A stretch of 6,338 nucleotides of DNA from NCBI GenBank assembly GCA_016210375.1, contig JACQUH010000328.1, forward strand, positions 1 to 6,338. The letters run 5' to 3'. Shown here one piece after another: positions 1-4,458 of the stretch; position 1 is the first letter of the stretch; each line of letters begins with the position of its first letter. This DNA is from Chloroflexota bacterium. GTDB taxonomy: Bacteria; Chloroflexota; Dehalococcoidia; Lucifugimonadales; JACPCL1. Position numbers and translations under genes: made by a program. The notes below the pieces were generated by a model. The model saw only the letters and a list, made by a program, of their open reading frames with translations, did no database searches and had not been told where the DNA came from.

Positions 1-692
1 CCATGCACCTTGCCCTGGAGCTCCGGGATGACGATGCCGCAGGCCCGGGCAGCGCCGGTGGTCGTCGGAATAATGTTGGCCCCAGCGGTGCGGGCGCGGC
101 GCAGGTCGCTGTGGTACTGGTCCAGGATGCGCTGGTCGTTGGTGTAGGAGTGGATGGTGGTCATGAGGCCGCGGGTGATCTTGAAATTGTCGTGTAGCAC
201 CTTGACCATGGTGGCCACTCAGTTGGTGGTGCAGGAGGCATTGGACAGGATGTTGTGCCGCCTGGGGTCGTAGCCCTTCTCGTTGACGCCCAGGACGATG
301 GTCATGTCCTCGCCCGTGGCGGGAGCGGTGATGATGACCTTCTTGGCGCCGCCCTTCAGGTGGGCGCTTGCCTTGGCGGCGTCGGTGAAGACGCCCGTGG
401 ACTCAATGACCAGGTCCACGCCGTACTCGGCCCAGGGGATGCTGGCAGGGTCCCGCTGGGCGGTCACAGCGATCTGATGGCCGTCCACTGTGAGGGAGTC
501 CTTGCCCGCTTCCACCGTGCCCTTGTAGCGTCCGTAGGTGCTATCGTACTTGAACAGATGGGCGTTGGTCTTGGCGTCCGTGAGGTCGTTGACGGCGGCG
601 ACGGTGAGCTTGTCCGGGTGGCGCTCCATGACGGCCCGCGTGACCTGCCGCCCGATGCGCCCGAAGCCGTTGATGCCGATGCGTGTGACCAT
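1..692 (-). CDS. gap: Glyceraldehyde-3-phosphate dehydrogenase (class I), partial, with in-frame TGA at codon 158 (candidate selenoprotein)
   Basis: This is the glycolytic enzyme that oxidises glyceraldehyde-3-phosphate to 1,3-bisphosphoglycerate with NAD+ and phosphate in the cytosol. The N-terminal Rossmann motif GINGFGRIGR is at residues 6-15. Asp36 after the second strand (VAAVND) suggests NAD preference. IESTGVF is at about 97-103, and the catalytic motif SNASCTTN at 150-157 has nucleophile C154. Codon 158 is TGA (219-221), where the family has the second Cys of SCTTNC. The same frame then continues VATMVKVLHDNFKITRGLMT, the catalytic-base segment TIHSYTNDQ (H181) and NIIPTTTGAARA to the left edge, 72 codons with no further stop. 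The C-terminal part lies outside the window. The start ATG at 690-692 follows a strong SD, AAGGAGG, 5 nt upstream. The gene lies 35 nt after hicA, probably at the end of the eno operon. If the TGA is not recoded, only a 157-residue NAD-domain fragment would be made. A TGC-to-TGA nonsense mutation or sequencing error cannot be excluded. Confidence 0.93.
194..218 (-). promoter_or_regulatory. SECIS-like hairpin immediately 3' of the gap UGA
   Basis: On the mRNA (minus strand) GUGG (218-215), a bulged C (214) and CACC (213-210) pair with GGUG (201-198) and CUAC (197-194). This gives eight pairs, one of them G-U, and an 8-nt loop AUGGUCAA. Within the loop U208 could pair with A203, leaving an apical GGUC. 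GGUC is the apical-loop motif of the E. coli fdhF SECIS, and bacterial SECIS elements lie directly downstream of the UGA inside the coding region. Against it, the loop starts only 9 nt after the UGA, closer than the roughly 16 nt or more usual for bacterial SECIS, and coding constraint alone can produce short stems. This is a hypothesis. Confidence 0.35.
219..221 (-). other. In-frame TGA in gap at the Cys position of SCTTNC: candidate selenocysteine codon
   Basis: The codon follows TGC ACC ACC AAC (Cys-Thr-Thr-Asn) and precedes GTG GCC ACC ATG GTC. Family knowledge places Cys here in nearly all GAPDHs, and TGA differs from TGC or TGT by one base. Homology continues in the same frame on both sides, so no indel is involved. 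hicB and the DUF429 gene in this window end in TGA, so TGA is normally a stop here. Selenocysteine insertion would therefore need local recoding. Sec is an inference: the window has no selABCD genes, and I know of no established selenocysteine GAPDH family. Confidence 0.5.
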
Positions 693-694
693 GG

Positions 695-708
695 TTCCCT
701 CCTTACGC
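695..708 (-). repeat. 14-nt direct repeat copy 2 (upstream of gap)
   Basis: The sequence GCGTAAGGAGGGAA on the minus strand overlaps the gap Shine-Dalgarno. It matches 13 of 14 bases of the copy before hicB (1168-1181). The two copies are 473 bp apart and bracket hicBA. Part of the identity (AAGGA and GG) is expected from SD selection. The GCGT prefix and trailing GGAA are not. Confidence 0.5.
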
Positions 709-727
709 TTGTGGCAGACGTGTTGTG

Positions 728-949
728 CTACAGCAGGGAGCGAAGCTGCTCCCTTGTCAGTTGTACATCCTTCAGGATCTTGGAGAGCAGTCCCTTCCCG
801 ATGGTGCTCCCTCTGTGCTGGGGCACAACCGTTGTCCTTCCGTCTGGGTGTCTCAGGACGACGTGGCTGCCGCTTTGCCTAATAACATCAAACCCTGCCT
901 TGCGAAGAGCGGCGATGATCTGGTCACTGGTGGGAGCGGGGAGCGTCAT
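728..949 (-). CDS. hicA: HicA-family mRNA interferase toxin
   Basis: This 73-residue protein is of typical HicA length and is the toxin of a type II toxin-antitoxin pair. HicA proteins have a small double-stranded-RNA-binding-like fold and cleave mRNA in the cytoplasm. Visible features are the N-terminal helix with LRKAGFDVIRQSGSH at about 15-29, the conserved catalytic His29 in GSHVVLRHPDGR, the strand TTVVPQH (39-45) and the GKGLLSKILKD helix (51-61). The ATG at 947-949 overlaps the hicB stop by 4 nt (ATGA), which implies translational coupling, with antitoxin first. It ends in TAG 35 nt before the gap start. All expected HicA residues are present, so the toxin looks intact. Confidence 0.92.
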   Translation of the reverse strand: MTLPAPTSDQIIAALRKAGFDVIRQSGSHVVLRHPDGRTTVVPQHRGSTIGKGLLSKILKDVQLTREQLRSLL

Positions 950-1164
950 ACTTCAATGGTATGGACGCCAATAAACTCCATCTTAACTTCATCGTCTTCC
1001 TGTTCAACCTCCAAGCACAAACGAGCGGCGTCCCGTATGTTTTCCATCACTTCATCCAAGGTGTCGCCCTGGGTATGGCAACCCCGCAGCTCTGGGACTG
1101 AGGCCACGTACCAGCCGTCCTCGTCCCGCTCCAGGATGACTGTGAGCCTGCGCTTGCTGTCCAT
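946..1164 (-). CDS. hicB: HicB-family antitoxin, short form
   Basis: This 72-residue protein has the partial RNase H-like HicB fold: strand RLTVILERDEDGWYVASVPEL (6-26), RGCHTQGDTLDEVMENIRDAARL (27-49), then an acidic tail with a last strand (about 60-72). It should bind and neutralise the HicA encoded next to it. It lacks the C-terminal helix-turn-helix or ribbon-helix-helix DNA-binding domain of longer HicB proteins, so classical autorepression by HicB alone is unlikely (inference). The ATG at 1162-1164 follows a purine-rich SD (AAGGAAGGAAGGC). It starts 11 nt after the aspartic protease stop and ends in TGA overlapping the hicA ATG. Gene order is antitoxin then toxin, the reverse of E. coli hicAB but common in other bacteria. 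Confidence 0.92.
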   Translation of the reverse strand: MDSKRRLTVILERDEDGWYVASVPELRGCHTQGDTLDEVMENIRDAARLCLEVEQEDDEVKMEFIGVHTIEV

Positions 1165-1167
1165 GCC

Positions 1168-1181
1168 TTCCTTCCTTACGC
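1168..1181 (-). repeat. 14-nt direct repeat copy 1 (protease stop / hicB SD)
   Basis: GCGTAAGGAAGGAA on the minus strand includes the last sense codon (GCG) and stop (TAA) of the aspartic protease and the SD of hicB. It differs at one position from the copy before gap (695-708). Recombination between the copies would remove hicBA and leave the protease stop joined cleanly to the gap SD and start. Confidence 0.5.
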
Positions 1182-1559
1182 GCCCCTATCATACCCATAG
1201 CCGCCGAGAATCATAGGCAGTTCCAGGAGTTCACGGCGCAAGGGATCAAGGCCCAACCCCAGCGCCTCCAGGGTAAACGCGCCCAGCAGGTTGCTGTCGC
1301 CCGGTTCGCCAAAGACAACATCGGCGCCACCAATACGGTCGCGGTACTTGAACATCGCGACGCCCTTGCGCCGGCTGATCTTGTCGCCGTTGGCCAGACG
1401 GAAGACCTGCGTTGTCAGCGGCTTGATGCCTAGCTGCGCCAGAATGGGCCCAGGCACGACGGAGTAGATGGCGCCGGAGTCCACCAGGAACTCCACCCGC
1501 TCAGTGACTTCCGGGTTGGCGGGATTGCCGACCTCTATTTCCATCACCGTCATGCCCAT
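1176..1559 (-). CDS. Small retropepsin-like (clan AA) aspartic protease
   Basis: This 127-residue, single-domain protein has the catalytic motif DSGA at 27-30 in the context VEFLVDSGAIYSVVP. The strand pair RLANGDKISRRKGVA (54-68) could form the flap region. The motif LLGAFTLEALGLGLDP (91-106) matches the hydrophobic ILG-type strand and helix typical of clan AA proteases. Such enzymes carry one catalytic Asp per chain and act as homodimers, so this should too (family knowledge). There is no signal peptide or membrane segment, so it is probably cytoplasmic. The ATG at 1557-1559 is preceded by AGGAG with 5-nt spacing. An in-frame ATG two codons later (1553) is less well placed. It begins 9 nt after the HEPN gene stop and ends 11 nt before hicB. 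Its substrate is unknown. The setting suggests turnover of a neighbouring regulatory or toxin-system protein, but that is speculation. Confidence 0.82.
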   Translation of the reverse strand: MGMTVMEIEVGNPANPEVTERVEFLVDSGAIYSVVPGPILAQLGIKPLTTQVFRLANGDKISRRKGVAMFKYRDRIGGADVVFGEPGDSNLLGAFTLEALGLGLDPLRRELLELPMILGGYGYDRGA

Positions 1560-1568
1560 GGCCTGCTC

Positions 1569-1982
1569 CTACCTGCCTTCAATCAACCGACGGGCGAGGC
1601 CCATTATAGCCTCTGCATCAGCCAGTGCGTGTTGTGCGTCGTGCTCGTCGTATTTCTCAGAAGGGACGTCATCAGGCCATGCGTCTGGGTATCGTGTGGC
1701 GCAGTAGTACTGGTCAAGTCCCTCAGCCTTCTGCCGGATAGCCTCAAGCTCCGGGAACGACCCGATCACCTCGGGCAAGAGCTCAACGATGGTGTGCTTT
1801 CTCATGTAGCGGTCGCCCCGAAGGTATGCCACGCCTTTCAACGCCTTGATGGTTGCCTGCTGGCTAAAGAAACACGCCTGGGCGTAGAATCCCTCGTTGG
1901 CAGACAAACGAGCCGCTCTTAGGTCCTGCTCAACCTGCCGCAACCACCTCACTGCTTCTAGGCGACTATGTTGGCTAATCAT
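1569..1982 (-). CDS. HEPN-domain protein
   Basis: This 137-residue all-helical protein has the HEPN layout. It opens with SRLEAVRWLRQVEQDLRAAR (6-25) and continues with the helix FYAQACFFSQQATIKALKGVAYLRG (32-56). The RYMRKHTIVELLPEV segment contains R58-x4-H63, the RNase-type Rx4-6H motif, and it ends with QYYCATRYPDAWPDD (91-105) and a C-terminal helix. HEPN proteins of this size are often RNase toxins paired with a minimal nucleotidyltransferase (MNT) antitoxin, or are nucleic-acid-linked accessory proteins. No MNT gene is next to this one. The frame is open back to an ATG at 2045 inside eno, but the ATG at 1980-1982, 4 nt after the eno stop, starts the conserved part and is preferred. No clear SD precedes it, so translation may be coupled to eno. 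The stop is TAG, 9 nt before the protease ATG. Confidence 0.85.
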   Translation of the reverse strand: MISQHSRLEAVRWLRQVEQDLRAARLSANEGFYAQACFFSQQATIKALKGVAYLRGDRYMRKHTIVELLPEVIGSFPELEAIRQKAEGLDQYYCATRYPDAWPDDVPSEKYDEHDAQHALADAEAIMGLARRLIEGR

Positions 1983-1986
1983 TTGC

Positions 1987-3261
1987 TTACACCGGGTACG
2001 CGCCACGTCCCGCATACTTGGCCGCCGAGCCCAGCTCCTCCTCAATGCGCAGCAGGCGGTTGTACTTGGCGACGCGCTCGGAGCGGGCCGGCGCGCCTGT
2101 CTTGATCTGGCCAGCGCTGGTTGCCACCGCCAGGTCGGCTATCGTCGTGTCCTCGGTCTCGCCGGAGCGGTGGCTGATGACGACGCCCCATCCCGCCTGC
2201 TGGGCCATCCGCACCGCCTCCAGGGTCTCCGTCAAGGTACCGATCTGGTTGAGCTTCACGAGGACGGCGTTGCTGCACTTCTCTGCGATACCCTTGCGGA
2301 TGCGCTCCGGGTTGGTGGTGTAGATGTCGTCCCCTACTATCTGTACCTTCCTGCCCAGTCGCTTCGTGAGCAGCGCCCAGCCCTGCCAGTCGTCCTCCGC
2401 CAGGCCGTCCTCAACGCTGATGATGGGGTAGGCGGTGCACCATTGCTCCAGCAAGTCCACCATCTGGGCCGAGGTGAGCCGTTTGCCTTCGCGTTTGAGC
2501 ACGTACATGCCGTTCTCATAAAACTCCGATGCCGCCGGGTCCAGAGCTATGAAGCAGTCCTCTCCGGGCCGGTAGCCGGCCCGCTCAACCGCCTCCAACA
2601 CCACCTTCAAGGCGTCCTCGTTGGAGGGCAGCGAAGGCGCGAAGCCACCCTCGTCGCCGACGTTGGTGGCATAGCCGCGCTGGGCCAGCAGGGCCTTCAG
2701 GGAGGCGTAGACCTCCGCCCCGCAGCGCAGGGCCTCGGCGAAGGTGGGCAGCCCCGCCGGGGCCACCATGAACTCCTGGAGGTCGGCGGAGTTGGAGGCG
2801 TGACGGCCCCCGTTCAGGATGTTCAGCATGGGGACGGGCAGGGTGAAGTCGTCGCCGCCCAGGTAGCGGTACAGGGGCAAGCCCTTGCTGCGGGCGCTGG
2901 CGTAGGCAACGGCCAAGGAGACGCCCAGGATGGCGTTGGCCCCCAGCCTGGCCTTGTTGGGCGTGCCGTCCAGGTCAATGAGCCGGCGGTCCACGGAGGC
3001 CTGGTCTTCCGAGGCCATGCCCATCAGGGCGCGGGCGATGGGGCCGTTGACGTTGGCGACCGCTTTGAGCACACCCCTGCCGCCGTATCGCATCTTATCG
3101 CCGTCGCGCAGCTCCACGGCCTCGTGGCTGCCGGTGCTGGCCCCGGAGGGCACCGCGGCCACGCCCACCGCGCCACCGGCCAGGACAGCGGTCACCTCTA
3201 CGGTGGGTACTCCGCGAGAGTCCAGGATCTCGCGGGCATGGAGGCTGGCAATGGTAGGCAT
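1987..3261 (-). CDS. eno: Enolase (phosphopyruvate hydratase)
   Basis: Enolase converts 2-phosphoglycerate to phosphoenolpyruvate in glycolysis, reversibly and Mg2+-dependently, as a cytosolic homo-oligomer. It has 424 residues, close to the usual 430. Motifs are in order: AREILDSRGVPTVEV (9-23), PSGASTGSHEAVELRDGD (38-55, substrate loop), LPVPMLNILNGGRHASN (141-157), DLQEFMVAP (160-168), VGDEGGFAP with E204 as catalytic acid/base partner, metal ligands D241, E284 and D311, catalytic K336 in VLVKLNQIGT, the signature SHRSGETEDTTIADLAVA (363-380) and K387. All key residues are present, so it should be active. The ATG at 3259-3261 has AGGAG about 10 nt upstream. It starts 56 nt after the DUF429 gene and ends (TAA) 4 nt before the HEPN gene, so it is probably co-transcribed with both. 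The C-terminus (AKYAGRGAYPV) is slightly shorter than in E. coli. Confidence 0.98.
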   Translation of the reverse strand: MPTIASLHAREILDSRGVPTVEVTAVLAGGAVGVAAVPSGASTGSHEAVELRDGDKMRYGGRGVLKAVANVNGPIARALMGMASEDQASVDRRLIDLDGTPNKARLGANAILGVSLAVAYASARSKGLPLYRYLGGDDFTLPVPMLNILNGGRHASNSADLQEFMVAPAGLPTFAEALRCGAEVYASLKALLAQRGYATNVGDEGGFAPSLPSNEDALKVVLEAVERAGYRPGEDCFIALDPAASEFYENGMYVLKREGKRLTSAQMVDLLEQWCTAYPIISVEDGLAEDDWQGWALLTKRLGRKVQIVGDDIYTTNPERIRKGIAEKCSNAVLVKLNQIGTLTETLEAVRMAQQAGWGVVISHRSGETEDTTIADLAVATSAGQIKTGAPARSERVAKYNRLLRIEEELGSAAKYAGRGAYPV

Positions 3262-3317
3262 GGCGGGTGCGCTCCTGTGGAAGAAGATAGGGGCAGGGAG
3301 TCAACCTGGGCAGTGCA

Positions 3318-4037
3318 TCAGTAGTTGATTTCCATCAAGAGACCTTCAGCATCCTTCTCGGGGTTTTCGGGCAACCGTTTGCTGTTGCCCTCCAGGATAC
3401 GCCTGGCGGTCCAGAGCGCGGCAAGAGCGTCATAGAGGTCGTCCAGTTTCGCTCCTGAGCCGTAGCGATCCCTTTCGCTCTGGTTAACCACTGCCTTGCT
3501 GGTGCTGTTCGTTAACAAAGCCAGCCTCTGCGCGAGTCCTTCGACCGTTTTCTTGCTTTCTAGGGAGCCGCCCTTCATGGCCTTGAAGCACACCTCTGGA
3601 TGGATCTCTTTCACCATCCCCTGCCCGTGTGCTCGCACATAGCTGTCCACATCCCGAATCCTCTTGAGGAGATGAAAGGCCATGAGGTTGAACCCCTTGC
3701 CCCATATTTGGTTTACCCATTCGTTGGCCGTAGGATAGTCCGGAGCGTCCAATACGACGCGCGGAGGCGTCAAGAAAACCGAGGAGCGACGTGGCCCCAC
3801 GGCTTCCTGGGCCTGGAGGTCACACTGCCGGAACTTTTGTTTGCCGCTGGGCAGGCCGATCGGTATGTCTATGCCAATCACCCTCAGAGAGGGAGACGAG
3901 GAAACAAGGCTGGCGATACTGTGGTGTACCGCGACCTGACTGACAGTGAAATCTGCATCGGCCAGGACAGCCAGCCATTGCCCTCTCTTGCTGCGGCACC
4001 CGTCAACCCCGGCGATCGTGAACTCTCGGGCTGTCAT
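3318..4037 (-). CDS. DUF429 family protein (predicted RNase H-fold nuclease)
   Basis: This 239-residue protein shows the DUF429 pattern: AGVDGCR (9-15, first acidic residue D12) followed by WLAVL; GIDIPIGLP (55-63, D57); PRRSSVFLTPPR (82-93); KEIHPEVCFKAMKGG (143-157); SKKTVEGLAQRLALL (161-175); and LDDLYDALAALWTARRI (198-214, D199, D200 and D203). The family is predicted to have an RNase H-like fold with acidic metal-binding residues. Its substrate and pathway are unknown, so the nuclease activity is inference. The frame extends to an ATG at 4094, but that extension encodes an unrelated stretch through a palindrome. The ATG at 4035-4037 has an excellent SD (GAGGAGG, 5-nt spacing). It ends in TGA, evidence that TGA is a normal stop here. 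It is the first gene of the minus-strand block, 56 nt before eno. Confidence 0.88.
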   Translation of the reverse strand: MTAREFTIAGVDGCRSKRGQWLAVLADADFTVSQVAVHHSIASLVSSSPSLRVIGIDIPIGLPSGKQKFRQCDLQAQEAVGPRRSSVFLTPPRVVLDAPDYPTANEWVNQIWGKGFNLMAFHLLKRIRDVDSYVRAHGQGMVKEIHPEVCFKAMKGGSLESKKTVEGLAQRLALLTNSTSKAVVNQSERDRYGSGAKLDDLYDALAALWTARRILEGNSKRLPENPEKDAEGLLMEINY

Positions 4038-4069
4038 GTTGTCCTCCTCATGACATAAGGGCAAACGTT

Positions 4070-4091
4070 GGGGCGACGCATGCGTCGCCCC
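4070..4091. repeat. Perfect 22-bp palindrome upstream of the DUF429 gene
   Basis: The half-site GGGGCGACGCA (4070-4080) is followed directly by its reverse complement (4081-4091), with no spacer. With one bulged C at 4092 the arms extend through TT (4068-4069) and AA (4093-4094). It lies 33-54 bp upstream of the DUF429 start. It could be a REP-like interspersed palindrome, an operator for a dimeric regulator, or a strong hairpin in the 5' leader. There is no T-tract on either side, so a classic intrinsic terminator is not supported. Confidence 0.75.
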
Positions 4092-4302
4092 CAAGGTACC
4101 ACAATCATGCGCCTGGCCGTCCTACGGCAGCATGGCCCTTGTCGCAGCCTGGATCACGTTTACCAGGGGCTTTGGATACAGGCCAATGAGCACCGGCCCT
4201 GGTAGGGACATGCTCGTTTCGCAGGCGGGTGGCACGCTTTCCAGGGGAGCCAGTACGATTCTAGCACACAGGACGGCACGCGGTGTGCCCGCAGGCCCGC
4301 AA
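4092..4302. other. Non-coding divergent intergenic stretch
   Basis: No recognisable gene is seen between the DUF429 gene and the hisIE promoter region. The open frames here (plus 4132-4428, minus 4160-4357) give low-complexity peptides with no family resemblance. Small inverted repeats are present: GCCGT-CCT-ACGGC (4116-4128), ACCAGGG (4162-4168) with CCCTGGT (4197-4203), and GGCAC-GCGGT-GTGCC (4275-4289). A minus-strand promoter for the DUF429-eno block should lie here or further right, but I could not place one convincingly. Confidence 0.55.
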
Positions 4303-4331
4303 TTGACACCGTGCCAACGGCCACTGACAAT
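4303..4331 (+). promoter_or_regulatory. Candidate sigma70-type promoter for hisIE
   Basis: A consensus -35 hexamer TTGACA (4303-4308) is followed by a 17-bp spacer and GACAAT (4326-4331), which matches 4 of 6 bases of TATAAT. Transcription would start near 4338 and leave a leader of about 120 nt before the hisIE GTG. The -10 lacks the important first T, so the call is tentative. Confidence 0.4.
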
Positions 4332-4338
4332 GGATACC

Positions 4339-4458
4339 CTGGCAGACCGCAGGTCATCTCTGCGAACGCAGGGATATCCTGCCAGAAGCCGAGCGGGCGA
4401 GTGTGAAAGAACAGGCGAGAGCCGCTAAGAGGGTGAAGTCTCCACCACGAGGTGTGCC
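4339..4458 (+). promoter_or_regulatory. Structured hisIE leader with competing stems
   Basis: Outer arms CTGGCAG (4339-4345) and CTGCCAG (4379-4385) are perfectly complementary. Between them CTGCG (4360-4364) can pair either back with CGCAG (4348-4352) or forward with CGCAG (4367-4371), so the two stems exclude each other. Nearer the gene, CACC (4443-4446) can pair with the GGTG of the SD (4451-4454) or with an upstream GGTG (4432-4435). No His-rich leader peptide and no T-tract terminator are seen. Regulation is an inference from pairing alone, and the stems are short in GC-rich DNA. Confidence 0.3.

Noticed and set aside
207..209. In-frame ATG just after the TGA as a restart making a separate C-terminal GAPDH protein
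   Set aside because: No SD precedes it and the product would lack the NAD-binding domain and the nucleophilic Cys. There is no support for split-gene function.
219..221. Genome-wide reassignment of TGA (to Trp, Gly or Cys) as the explanation of the gap TGA
   Set aside because: TGA ends hicB in a classic ATGA overlap with hicA and also ends the DUF429 gene, and TGG is used for Trp, so TGA is a normal stop here.
219..221. Frameshift or misassembly causing the stop in gap
   Set aside because: The reading frame is the same before and after the TGA and no residues are missing or added relative to the family, so no indel is needed. A single-base substitution or call error (G-to-T on the plus strand, the oxidative-damage type) remains possible and is stated as the main alternative.
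255..974. Plus-strand open frame (239 codons) opposite gap and hicA
   Set aside because: It overlaps conserved GAPDH and HicA coding sequence in antisense and shows no protein family features.
1897..3324. Long plus-strand open frame (475 codons) opposite eno and the HEPN gene
   Set aside because: It is antisense to a clear enolase and its translation is low-complexity (rich in G, A, V, H, Q) with no family resemblance. It is a GC-rich shadow frame.
4132..4428. Possible small gene in the divergent intergenic region
   Set aside because: The 98-codon frame has no recognisable motif and no convincing SD. It runs through the candidate promoter and leader stems of hisIE.
4303..4458. Histidine attenuator with leader peptide upstream of hisIE
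   Set aside because: No run of His codons in a short frame with SD and no U-tract terminator were found.
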